From positions 62,001 to 126,000 of the forward strand of contig QNGE01000992.1 of NCBI GenBank assembly GCA_008508345.1: a DNA stretch of 64,000 bases, given 5' to 3'. Made by a program: the position numbers and the translations under genes. Below are positions 1 through 13,100 of this stretch, in pieces. The stretch comes from Paragonimus westermani (Eukaryota; Platyhelminthes; Trematoda; Plagiorchiida; Troglotrematidae). How positions within the stretch are numbered: the stretch's first letter is position 1; each line of letters begins with the position of its first letter. The notes beneath the pieces were generated by a model. That model had not been told where the DNA came from. It did no database searches and saw nothing but the letters and a program-made list of their open reading frames with translations.

Positions 1-2677
1 CTTCACAAACCTTGATTATCGAATCAAGCTTTGTTAACAACCAAACCCATGGAAAACGTGAAATAACCTCCATATGCATTATGGAATTATTGTTCGATGA
101 ATGATTACTTGACATCGTGCAGATAAAACTGAAAGTTCGTGGTTTCCGACATTCGTTAGCTCACTTTGGCTTAATCTGCTTCGGACACACACTGTTACAC
201 TTTGTATGCCACTGAGTTCCGTGTTATTTGTAAGGGTTTCTTGCGGAGTTGACTGCCAGCACTTAGAACGAATGTCCTGACCAAATATTTAATGCCCGAA
301 ACCGACAGTGTACTACCCACGAACTTTAATGAATTTCGTAAGGTAGACCAAAACTGAAGTCTGATTTGTGCTCTTAAGACTAAGCTTACTCTACGACTGG
401 CAGGTCTGTCCAAACCTAATCGCTTTTTTATCTCTGGGCTTACCTTAGCCCCATTTAATAAAAGGCAGTCGTGTATTAAACCGATGCTGTTTTCGGGAAC
501 TGGTTGACTGTGTTTATGTGGAATACGCTTTTGTGGATACGTTTATATGGATGCGCAGTCTCCTAGGCCTCAATATTTTATTTCAACTTATGTGAACCAG
601 CAGAATACAGAGAAATCCATCCGACATCGGTTCAGCCACATGCGCTACTTGCTGAGTGTCGGGATGAGTACTGTCCCGTCGGAAACACAGATGACATGAT
701 TTATCTTTCAACCGAACGCACAGTTGTTGGACATGTAGAGGGTCTTTGTCTCGGAAGATCACTGCACTCAATAGCCGAAAGATTAGGGACAGAGTTTTCG
801 TCCCCATAAGCTCTCTGTCAATCAGCGCCCATCAGCTGAGGCTTCCCACCAAGTTACACCCTCGAACATCTTATGGCGCCCGGTCGTGCATTGGATATAG
901 GCAACAGGACATTATATGAAGAAATGTAAGGGATGTCTTATGCGGGTGACTTGCAGGCATTGTTAACTAAGCTGGGTTCTTGAGGAGATCCATATGACTG
1001 ATGAAAAGGCGCCAATCGACCTGCGAATGGACTGATCACTTTCATACTCGTTTCCCTTGTACATGAGTGCAACAGGGTCAGCGTTGATATTCCACCTCCT
1101 GTCCCTTACACTTCGACCTGGCCGACCGAAAAAATTTATATGGACGCGAAATTGTGACCCGATAAGCGAAACTTTCAGCCCAAAAATGGTGAATCGTTCT
1201 GTTACAATGTACATCATGCTGTTATCAATGGGAAATGTTTTTTAGTAGAAAAAGAAACAATTTTCTAGATTTTTGAATAAATTGTGGGCAATCACTATGT
1301 CGTTTTATTGGTAACATTTCACTTGTGACACAGAAGTTTCCAGAGAGCATGTAAACGTTTTCAACTGGCAGCGTTTATTGAAACGCCCACAAGTTCAATA
1401 TTTGGGAGTGTAAGTTAGCTGCTACTCGTGATTGGTCGAGGGCAACAACGGCTAGTTAATACTGTCAAAGACGGATTTCTGGGAGTAAAAAACAGTTTTG
1501 AGTTGGTTGATGAGTGTATCGTACTCATTGTGCTCAGGATTGAGATGATAAATGCCCATGGCTTTCTGCACACAAAGTGTAGCTGACAGGTCACATACCA
1601 GCAACTTATGAAAACGAGACAAACAGAATCCAATACTCTGTAAGAATACACTAGGTTAAATCGCTGGGAAAGAATATCTACCTAAAATACTCTCACTGAA
1701 TTATCATTAATATCAATATCATGACCATGTTAGCAAACTCAAGGATAGCAGCATCGCGTGGTATGTATCGGACACATATCTCTATTAAGTCGAGCGGTCA
1801 ACAAAAGAACAAATTAATCTTCCTCTATCACCATTTAAACCGGCTGGGAAGCATCTTATGCACAGCAATTGCACGATCATTCAGTAACACTAAAACCGTA
1901 CAACGCCCTTCCTCTGGGATTTGTTTGATTAAGTGGACTTCTGTTCTTGCATGAATGGTCACGTAAAATACCATCCTGTGTGTATTTTATGGTGTAAAGT
2001 AAATCCGCTGGACCATTCCTTACGATTTCAGTTTGAACACCACTCATGCTCGACCGCATTTGGAGTATTCGGGTAAGTAGTTCGAAGGGACCGCTTCGAA
2101 AAGAATTCGTAGACTCGAGTTTCACTAGTGGTGTATAGCCATTTTCTGGTCGGAATTTGCACTCCAATCCCCGTGTTTGTGAAACCAATGTGTGTAACCG
2201 TAGTGCCAATAATCCGACAATCGGCATGACCACATCCCCATATTCGAAACACTGCACTCCAACTTTGTGTGAATAGTGTTCAGCTTACTGGTCATTTGGA
2301 AAAGAGTGTGAACAGAATCGATCTGTTAAGTCCAATCACCAACCCCGTGATCAGGACTTCTCAGTTATGTTGATGTCAGTGACCTCAATTGAGGACGGGC
2401 AACATTTAAAGCATACTGATAACAATAACAGTAACAGTAATAAAGCTCGTGTTTAGCGTTTCCTATCGAAGTGGGCTAGCGGAAATGCTTATCTGAACGC
2501 TAAAGGTGACATCAAATATGGATGGCATTTGATTTGAACTCTTCTGCACCCCCCGAACTTCTGTTAATCACTTCTTACGTCTGCTGAATGTATGTGATAG
2601 GAAATCACTTTTGGTTACTATCGCATCGTTTTGCCTTGTGTTCTATGATCAACCGTGTGAAGAAAATGGGGGACACG

Positions 2678-2701
2678 GTGTGTGTGTGTGTGTGTGTGTG
2701 T
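2678..2701. repeat. (GT)n microsatellite
   Basis: An uninterrupted GT dinucleotide run of about 24 bases in non-coding sequence. Confidence 0.95.
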
Positions 2702-5700
2702 TGAAATGAGATGAGAGTAAGCAATAGGGTGACCACTTTTTTGACGGCTTCGTACTTTGCTTTTCTACTGACAACCAATTAGCAGCTACACGATGACCTT
2801 TTTGTCATTCATGCGTCCGATTCGTTTATCGCTTGCGTGACTGATTCGACCTTCACGGTTGCAATCGTGGTGAGAAGTGGATGTGCGCTCGCTCGCCAAA
2901 TAGAGTCAGCCGGGCACAAATTGTAGAACAGACTAGGCGACGATGTAAAAATCGCTTCAGGCAAGCGGGTGTACTTTTACGTTAACTACTCATCACCCTT
3001 TATGGCCATCATTTTCTGCCTGTTTACCAATTTAGCCAAGGCGATTAACCATATTTTCAGGGTTGCCTGACGGAAATCCTGAATTTGTGGAATAGCCATA
3101 AATTGTGCAGAGTCCTAAACATAACATGTTTAGCTAGTCAGATTTTGGTCCATGTGTACCCCTTTCCCTGATGAATAGGCTCACTGCAAGGTTAGTGACT
3201 CAACACGGGAAGTGACATAGCCGGGTATCTGAAGCGTAATCTTTATCCACCTAGGTAAAGAATTGTTGACAGTAATATCGTGAGAAAAGCAACCTATGCA
3301 AAACCGTTGAATGGGACAGCACAACAGGTCCATCTCAAGTGAACTCAGAGATACCTTGACTGTCACGTCCGTCGGGGACGTGTGCTGAGACCTTCACCTA
3401 CTAATTGAGTGCTTTTCAATTACAGCCGTATTCGCAGAACCTAAACCGGAATGCTCACCTTGGTCTGTGATTTTGAAACAGATAGCGTAATTCAACGGAG
3501 CTCGAACAGCACACAATCCTAAACAAGTCAATGCCTGAAGAATTAACGACAGCGGTGCTAAGGTTAGCACGCGTAGGGGTGGACTGACGTTTTGTCTCAT
3601 GGTGAGGTGCTGCAAGACACTAACACTTAGCGTATCTGCTGGATGATGCAGTGTAATACGGGTTATTTAAAATCTTTACGATGTGCGCTAAAATCGTTCT
3701 TAACATGGTGTTACCTACCTACTTGAACGTCACTGGTGGATTAAGTCAACCTGAATTAAATTTATTCCATGCTGTGCCGTATGTGTTTGTAAATTATTAC
3801 TCCTGTCAAGACCAGGTGCTTTGCTTCACAGAAAGCTGGAAAGAACACGAGAAATATCGATAGGGAACATTCGGTGAACTGGATCACTGTTGCAGTCTAC
3901 CACCTGGTATGATGAAACATGCTGACACATGGGTGCATGTCTGATCCACCAACGGCACTGGGGAAGCGACTTGTATCAGTATTACACCTGCATAGCTGGC
4001 CAAGAAGATTTTTATAATCGGCAGGCACACACGCACAACTGTGAAATTTCCTCTTGTAATAGGTACAGGCCTAACTCGGACGGTATGTAAAATCGAACAC
4101 GTGTCAAGATAGATAATTTCATGTTAGTGAGCTGGCTGGAGCAAATCGCGTGCAGATACATCCTTTTGGATACTTGACAACCCAGCGGACTTCAGCAGAC
4201 CGAACTGGTTCGTCGGTTATTCTGACAAAGTATTAATCAAACCAATAAACAGAAGTCACCAAGTGGTCAACTATTTGTCTGGCAGGAGAATGAAATCGGT
4301 CGACTGGCGATTTTCTGTGATCAACACCTTCATTTTGAGAAAGAGACCCGCGCAGCTCTCTGTGAGATAGTATAACACGAAAGCACGTCAGATATAAGCC
4401 CATCCGCACGCCAGCCATGTATGTTAGCTTTGCACGGGGTTCGTTTGAGAGATTTATGTGGTCGTATGTAGTACACCCATGACACTCCCTCCTAATAAGA
4501 AACCATTTTCGGAGGAAGCAGACAGGTTTCTTCCGTAGAAATGTTGCTTCTTTCAGTAGATGATGCTCTACTCCAACGGAACTCTATTTATACAATTGCG
4601 ACAGTGACAGTTTGGGTTTATGGAAACCCATTAGTACTAATGGGTTCTCAGCTCGATTGTTCATGATGTTCTGAAGCATCACAGAAGTACTCTGTGGAAA
4701 AACCTTGCTTCAGGATTTTTGCGACGAAGTGGTATTAAACCACATGAAGACGTTAACTATAAAATCAGCAAACGGTTATGATAAAAACAGAAAACAAACT
4801 GGCCTGCATCACGCTACTCGGCGCTTGCTGGCATGCAATAACGTAATTACACAAGTGTTCTATGGTACCCGTCAGTTATTAACATGTCACAAGACTCACC
4901 GCCTCCGATCACTTGAATAACCAACAGTTTAGAGCCGAGAGATTCCAACATATTTTAGCCGCAAGCGATCATGCGTACCGTGGCTGAGCTAGTGCAATTA
5001 CGAGCACTTAACTCACACTTGTAAGGGGTCATTACTATAGGGCATAACACACTCAACAACGATCATTTGATAAGTATTGCTTAGACGTAGTTTCTGTCAA
5101 CTCAGTCTATACAAATTCCCTAGGACAAACCTAAACAAATCCAATCGCAAGCGCTTCGCGGTGTTCTTGATTCAAAAAGCCAAATGGTGTGGATAACTTC
5201 ATGTCTGTAAAACAAGCCTTAAGCTAAGCACATGAACGGAACCTGCATGGGACCTTAGCTGACCACAGCGAGGTGTCAAGATTGTGCACGAACAGTATTA
5301 CATATCTTGTGATTCCCCTCGTAGTGATAAATTAACCAAATTGTGGTTAACCCGACCAGACGGACGTAATGTTTCTGCTTGTAGAGAACTAGATCCATTT
5401 CTGTCTTCAGAACGGCAACAATGGAAGTTTACCTATACAGAAGAGGTTCCTAATGTAAGAACGTTTCGCGTGTCCTGCAAGCGTTCCACAGTCACTAGTG
5501 TTGATTTGTAAAGTGTCTTCTTTTAAAGAGAGTACCGTGCAAAAACGGAAACGGTTCCGATCGTAAATACTAGGTCCACAATGGAAACTTCAATTCCTAT
5601 TTATTTCAGCACGACGATTAGAACTAGAAATTGCTTTCCAGTGATTAATCGGTTTTAACGGAACTTGTGATTTGGAAATTGCAGAACATGAGCAGAATTA

Positions 5701-8700
5701 ACTGAAATGTTGGAACAATGTACAGAACGCTATATGGTTGGCAAACAGGGTTAGCTCATTTGTGTCGATTTCATCCGTGGGGAAATTAAGTATCCAATAT
5801 TGCTGGTGTGTGATCAGGAAGTTCGTTTCTGATTGAACGTTTACAATCGTTGCTTCAGTCGTGCTCAGTATGAAGTTATCGCAGTACTAGTCGAGACAGT
5901 GGCTTTGCAATCTTGAAGATTAGAGCTCAACCACGAGAGCAGCATCTTTGGAAGTGTGAAAAGTCTGTATAAGCTCTAAAAAGCTACCTTCCAAATGTGT
6001 TCAGCTAGTATTTGTTCATTAGGAAAAACACTGTAATAAGCGGAGCTTAGTGGGCAAAAGTAACATTGTCAGACAGCTTGTTCTTTCAGGTTAGTTCGTA
6101 ATTCATAAGGGTAATCCAACTTTGAGAAAAGAAGGACGTATTGTGGTGGCCAGTTAAGTAAAGCTCAGTAACCCCCAAATAATTAGGGTGAAAGTTTACT
6201 TTATGTCTCTAAGTTGCAGAGAAAATTTTGTTGCGAGTGGTCGACAAACTGACCGATGTGGACAGCGAAATATGTTGTCCTGGGGCGTAAACGTAACTAA
6301 CAAATACACTGAGGTTGAGAACGGAGTAATGGACATTAACAGTCGTAGTCAGTTCGGGTTTTTAATCCGTTTGTGCTTAATAGGAGGCGTGTCCCACAAG
6401 CAATTCGCGTTTGGGAGCTTCGATGCCTTGAATCTGGGTCACAAATTCTCATTTAGTATCACGAACAAACGCTTAGATGTGTCACCATGAGTAATTTCTA
6501 TAAGAAACCTATTGATGAATACCAGGCGATCACGTTCGCGATCGGGATGATAGCACTTTGAAACCGGGCGTAAACGATGCTAGATAAAACTTAGGTGTGG
6601 ATACAAGTAGAGATCTTATGGATGGGGAGGGATTATCACTACATAGACGTGGGTTAAAAAGAGAATAACACTGGCCATTTTATATCACGAGTTCTTGAAA
6701 TCTACGTTTGATTAAGACAAATCCGTAGGACGGTAAGGGAATGTTTGGATACAATCGAGAGACGTACAGTCGGTAGACTAGTCGATCTAGAACGGTAAAC
6801 GCTGAGGGAACTTCCGGTGTAATGTTCACTGAAGGCTTTCAACACATGGAATCAACACAGTTAATGTGTGGAAAGACTGAAGATACATTTAGTAGTCTGC
6901 AAAATATCGACTGCTCGATAATGAAAATGTGTGTAAATACATGTTGAGCCAAAATATACAATACCCTTCAAAACGAAACAGTTTTGAAAATGTAGTGCAT
7001 GGAAGAGCTGTTGAAAGATTAAGCCACTACATATATGCTTTGCATAGATCTATCCTGCTGTACAGTGGTGATGTCAATATGCATTGTTCAAGTGAAGTAC
7101 TCTTTACGTTTACAGGTCTAGGCTGAGTCGCAGTATCAACCAGTGGTTATCACGCCGTATCACTCAAGTGATCGGGGTTAAGTTATCTGAATGAACAACT
7201 AAGCTGTAAGTATCTACAGTAGGACAACTTGTAACGACTGAACTGAACAAGTTCTGGGGTGTAATTCAACTGTGGTGATTTGGATAATACATATGCTTTT
7301 ACAAAAGGAACCAATGGAGTCCTTCCTGGGAGTTTGGTTATTTACTGCCCAGAATCCCAGCATTCTATTATGGTATTACAAGATGAATCCGATTAGTTGA
7401 TCAAATCGACCAGACTCCATGCGAAGTTGAGCCACGGAACCTCATGGCCTTTTTCATTAACGCTTTTGGGTTGATCCAGACCAAAAGGGGAGTGCTACCT
7501 GGACGCTCAGATCTTGTATTCCCACTACTTCAGAGTTTTCCCAGGAGCCGGAAGCAACTCCAACTTGTACAATCTCTGCTCGTAAGTTGTCGGGCCCCTC
7601 TATTTTGAGATCCCCATTTCTAGGTGTTAGTGTTATATAGCCTGAGGTTTCCAACACGGTGGGTGGACGCTGTTGAGATTCTTGGTTCCACCTTCAGTGC
7701 TTTTTGGGACTCTCTGCTGGATCAGTTCCGTGTTCACAACCTAATACTTCGTAGTACGAATTAAATTTGGTACGGACCGATACTAAGTTGTCGAAGTACA
7801 GGAGTTGACAACAAAATTATGCACACGTTTGGCTCATCTCCAATCATTGGAGGAGTACAGAATGTGACCACTAAGTCATTCAACTATGACTGGACGTGGG
7901 CGTTGGAACGATGATATCCAAACAATTTCTCGGCGTATACTGAAATTACTACGACACTGCGAGTGTATAGTAAATTCATCGAACTACTTCTCGCGGCCCA
8001 CTGTCCACACTTTATTCCCCTCTGTAATTTGGTCCTCTAGGCAGCAGAGATACCTCTTGTGTATGCAAGAGGGAGAGATAAGGGTTTGCGTTAAATAATT
8101 CTGTCACCACCATCAAGGGGTTCCTGGCGGAGCTGTTTCTTAATAAAGACGGTAAGTGAAACCACTGGGATCAGGTTGTGACAACATGACAGATAGTTCA
8201 GTTACTCAAAACCACAATTTTGGGAATCAAGTTGGGACCCACGGATCAAGCCTTGCTGTGTAAAGAATGAATGTCCATCGATAATTTACGCCGGCTTCCT
8301 CTGATGTAGCTGACCCACAAGTATGACGTACTAATAATGGGTGTTTTAATAGTTACGTTAAAATCCTTTGCGAGTCACAAAACGTGTTAACTAATCATGG
8401 GCTTACGTTGAATCTCTTTATGAAGGGCTTTTAACCGCAGTGCATCAACTACAGTGATTGTGACTTGGCTTCCGAGCTCCACTGGTGAAGGCAAGTCTAA
8501 TCACTGTTACATTTCGAGAACAGAAATAGACTAGAGAACATTCCTAGTGTCCCAGCAACACACCGTTTGGTCCTATTCAATTGACCTTCTGCATAGATTT
8601 GAGCATTCTGAAACTCATCCTTTGTAACGTCTAATGTTTTACGTAAGGTCATTAGGAATTATTAGTAAAACTGTTTCTTTAAAACTGTGTACTCTATCGA

Positions 8701-9253
8701 TGGTGAGTTTTTAAAAGTAAGAAAATTCATTGCACACTGTCAGTTGATATACTACCAGTGGGTTCACATGAGCAATTCTCTCGATTTTGCTTGCGTTCAT
8801 CAGGTGCTTCTAGTCGATAAGCGTTCCATAATTCCGGTCATCGTCTTTCAAGCACCAAATTCTACTTACCAGCTCAAAGAGTACCAGTTAAGTCAGTTAG
8901 CTTACGGCGACTGATTAGGAACGAATAATCTAGCTCTTAGGACCCTGCAGAGCACGCGGATCGACTCGAAAGTCCTCAACCAGAATCATCACTTTCAACT
9001 TTATCCTTCGAACCTTTGCAGACGAAGCAAGACACAATGAGATAACTCAGATTTGAGAGTATGCACCTAGACACGCTGAGATAATGTCAAATTTCGACAC
9101 TTCTAGTCGTGCATAATCGGTAATGAGGAGGATCCTATCTGCCCGATCAATAGGAAAAGCAACTGGATGAACCAAAAAGTATTTCAATTATTCCTCTGAC
9201 TCACCTTGACCTTTATCCTAAGACTTTTGGTTATGTATACGGTACAGGCATTA

Positions 9254-9278
9254 GTGTGTGTGTGTGTGTGTGTGTGTG
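9254..9278. repeat. (GT)n microsatellite
   Basis: An uninterrupted GT run of about 25 bases. Confidence 0.95.
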
Positions 9279-9509
9279 ATTAATCCAGTCTGCTTGATTT
9301 GTAGTTGAGTTCAACCTGTAGAGAAAATTTGGTTGATAAATCTATCGTGGACAACGTTCTGAGTAGGTTGGCAGTGACAATCACTCGTCCCACTGTCCCA
9401 TTTGGAATCCACAAAATACTCCAAAGAATCGACTGCCCCGACAAGATTTCTCAAACGGTTCATACTGGAATCTCAAACAGTTCACGTGGGGTTCGCTGAC
9501 CTCTCGGCA

Positions 9510-9595
9510 TGGCGACGTGGCTCAGCTGGTAGAACACTTGGTATGTTTGGACTTGCTGCTTCTGTCGTTCACTCGAATCCTAGCCCAAATTTTTC
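9510..9595 (+). repeat. tRNA-like sequence (pseudo-tRNA or SINE head)
   Basis: The segment GACGTGGCTCAGCTGGTAGA is an almost perfect RNA polymerase III A box in a tRNA D-arm setting. It is followed about 35 bases later by a B-box-like TCACTCGAATCC. The 3' acceptor strand does not pair with the 5' GGCGACG, so this is unlikely to be a working tRNA. A tRNA-derived SINE head or tRNA pseudogene fits better. Confidence 0.5.
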
Positions 9596-9884
9596 ACGAT
9601 CAGTTCCCTTCTAAATTTACTAACTTATAAGACTACTTTTTAATAAAAACACATCCACTGTGAATCACTGAACGGCTCAGATCTCATCTTGACAGAGAGG
9701 TCATACGTCGTAAGGTCAACGAGTGGAAGCAACAGGACAGTTAACGTATCTCTAATCCAGGTGATCGGACACTCCGAGCTTTACTGAGAAGTAGTAGGGG
9801 AACTGGTTTACATACAGACTGAATATCACCTGCAGTTGATCGCAACTGTCAGAATCCCGTAGACTGTTTGGTCAGCCCCTTTCG

Positions 9885-10150
9885 CAGAGGAAGCACTACA
9901 CGCTTTCACGAGGCAACTGTGTTGACTACTGCGCCATTGATCTCACATTAGGCACGGCCGAATTTTCATTTGTGAACGCTCAACTACTTCCGCCTGTGAG
10001 TAATGATCAGGTTTCCCAATTGCCTCTGAGCATTACTCACGGGCGAAAGTGCCTGAGCGTTCGCATATGATGACTGAGTCGTGTTTAGTCTGAGGTCATT
10101 GGCACAGTCGTTAACACGGTTGCTCCACGGCAACGTGGCCTGAGATCATA
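9885..10150. repeat. Palindromic foldback element with SINE-like arms (copy 1)
   Basis: The two halves are inverted copies of each other. The inner arms, 9972-10004 and 10031-10063, match as reverse complements at about 27 of 33 positions around a short loop. Outside them, 9911-9945 (read on the minus strand) and 10091-10125 (plus strand) carry the same tRNA-A-box-like segment, a GGCRCAGT core followed by GGTTGCCTC. The left arm also keeps a GAAAGCG motif found in the SINE-like copy at 61431. This could be two head-to-head SINEs or a non-autonomous foldback/MITE element. A related composite is at 38757-39290. No coding capacity is seen. Confidence 0.65.
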
Positions 10151-10159
10151 TCTCTGCCG

Positions 10160-13100
10160 TGGCAAAAATATGCACTACAGACAAATACTAACTGGAACAA
10201 ACTTTCAGTTTAGGGCTTCATTTCAAGAGGGTCTGACCAAGAAGTTTAGTTGCATGCAAGCACCGCGATCCATTGTGAGGTATGTGGTGGTGAACGATCC
10301 AGGTTGTACTGAGGTATTGTGACGCCCTCGGACGAGTCGGAAGAAATGTTCCCCTGTGAACTGTCTGGGACGTCCGGTGTACTCACGGCTTGGTGGAGAA
10401 ATGCACGCGACAAAGAAAGCACTAACTCTTTATTGAATTTGCTATAATTGCTTGCACTGGGAACATGCTGATACATATTTTAACCTGACCCGAAATGGCA
10501 GTATTGAGTCTTATTTGGATGGGCTGGTTCACAGATAATGTTCCGACTGTATATAATGTATTTCCAACTAACCTGTCCACGGAAAATAAAAAGACGGACG
10601 ATGTCTCCTCGCTGGGCATCACACCAACCCGCCCACCGGGTGCAGCCACAGAAATCATGTGCGATTAAATCATACTAGGCAATGTTGTTACCACCCTACA
10701 ATGTGTTAACCCTCATCACAAGCTTTACCAAATGGCTCCCGAACCGGTACAGAATGGATCTGTTGCGTTCAAATAGTCAAACAGACTGACAGTCTTATCG
10801 ACGAATAAGTGTGTTCTAACTGAATTGTAGTGGAAGCAGTCAAATGGTAGCAAGACCTGTAAGCTTTCAGCTAACCAATGAAGGCAGTATTTTGGTCCAG
10901 TTTGTTGTCGGCGTGGACGGAAATCAGAAAAGTCGGCTGTCCACTGTGACCGGAATTTAGTTTTGAATCTCCCTGTTATCTATTTACAACCTTAGGAACG
11001 GTCGTGCCTATCAACTGCACCGTTCATCACACAACATTATTAAGAGATAAGGATTGAAACTGCTGTTAATCGAACTATAAGCATTGTTACATGCATTGTA
11101 ACCGTAGACTCTGTCGACGTGATCAGGTACCATAAATCATTCGGCACGATAATTTTTTTGTCTGGCTGTTAACCTGTGTATATTATAACACGTTATTCCA
11201 CACAATATATAAGGCAACCGACTGAAAAGTGCATGCAATGTTACATATCATGGAACCGTTTTATTACCCTGTTGATTCAATACGCTCTATCTTTGTGGTT
11301 TCGCTGACAAGCTTTAATTGTTCACCACGATAGTACTCGAAGTGTCAACAGTATATCATATGATTGTCTTCTGCTTGTGGCTATCCGCCTGTTGAGCATA
11401 TATGACAAAAGACACTTTTGAGTGGGCTGACCACTTAATTTGAATGAGTTGGCTGCTTTAGGCGGCTGGATTCACCAAAACTAGCTATACGTGGTTAACG
11501 CCGGAAGGATTCGACAATGTTTAGCAAGATATGCCCTATTTACTAAGCATGATTATATCATGAGATATGCAGTTTCTAATCACAGCCAGTTGTCTTGAAA
11601 TGAACAGTTTCTAACGTCCATTGGTTAATGGTTATGCGCTATCCTGTTAGTGACGATGAAAACTGTCATCATCATTATATTTTCACTAAAATCTTGGATG
11701 TGAAATTGAAGCCGACTGTCTCATCAGTCGACTAGTAAACGATCCAATGTCACACGTAGAACCTACTACTAGTCGTGTTATCCCGCTAATTGTGAAACTA
11801 GGCGTGGAAACCTAGTGCGCATTCCGACATTTTGATCAACTTTTGAATGGACTGGTGAAAAGCGTTAAACGAAACAGAACTGTATTTGATGCAAACGGCC
11901 TTGACTGGTGCCGCTTTCTTTACGTTTCATATCCCCCATTGCAGGGTAACTCGACGTTCCTCTTCCTTAGAAAATGGACTATCCAGTGCTTTGGTTTGCC
12001 CACTCGAAACAGGTCAACATGTTGATATTTTCCGTTCGCCGATCAATAGCACGCCATGCAGTAGCCGTCCACTGAAGCAGTGGAATCTAGTCCGAGTCGT
12101 CTGACCGCTTAAAAAGTACACTTTTGAAATGGTGCCATCTAGCGGAGACAAAGCAAGCTCAAGGCTGACCGTTTCAAAGCATACATGGATGGGTGACGTG
12201 TTATAATCTATCGCAAGAGCACAAAATGTCATGAAACGCATGTCTGATGTATTGATCTGGTGACTGACGCCAGCAGCAAGTTATGAGAGAAAAGATACTC
12301 GCGTAAGCCACTTACATAAGTGGAGTTATACTTTTGTCAATCGGTGTGCCATTAGATTGAAAGGTGTGGTCCGACTCTCTGTAATTACTTGAAAGGAGCA
12401 TATTATTTTATCGTGAACCCCATACTACATCTGCGCTGGGACCCATCATGCGCACCCAGTTACTCATATTGATTTGTAGTTCAACGATGGCTTATTGCTT
12501 AGTCTGTACCACGGAAGTCATCGTACTGTCTTACAATAAGAAACTGTAGAGATCCGTCTGATTCCTCCAATAATACCCTCAAGGTCGCCTTCGGTCTTCC
12601 TTACTAAATTGTAGTTGCTAATGTTTTAAGCTCGATATTATTTGATTGGCTTGATATAATCCATCTGGAAACAACAATGAGTCGACTCATTCGAAATTAG
12701 GAGTTCCGGTTAAGCTTAGTCTCAGTCGTAAAACAGGTAATTTTTTCCTGTATTTAAGTTCAAACCGACCCACTAGTTGTGTTAACTCTGCTCATTGTTC
12801 ATCACCCCCAGTTAACTAAATCAAGGAGTCACAAAAGAGTTGGTCAATGTTAGCATGAGCGTCAGTATAAGCGAAATCGCCCTTGAATTCTCCATAGGTG
12901 CATCAGACCATCTTAACTGATACGGTCGGATTGGTTGGTCTACTCTTATGATACCAGGCAAAACGGTACACCTGGCTAACAATTTTGAACACTGATACGG
13001 AATATGCGAGTTCTTGAGTTATTCTGGACTAGAAAGCTTACATCTCGAACTCCACATGTTGGATTTTAGTAGCCGTACGTCAACACGGATGACCATACAT

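Larger units (their letters stand above)
1..9480. other. Intergenic stretch, no gene recognised
   Basis: Open frames here reach at most about 126 codons (1877-2257, minus), overlap in several frames, and show no familiar domain, no chain of exons and no poly(A)-linked gene model. I see GT microsatellites and otherwise unassigned sequence. It may be intergenic, or part of a large intron of a gene outside the window. Old transposon debris too decayed to recognise by eye is likely. Confidence 0.5.

Noticed and set aside
9510..9595. Functional tRNA gene
   Set aside because: The A box is good but the acceptor stem does not pair, the T-arm is irregular and no clear anticodon loop forms. Kept only as a tRNA-like repeat.
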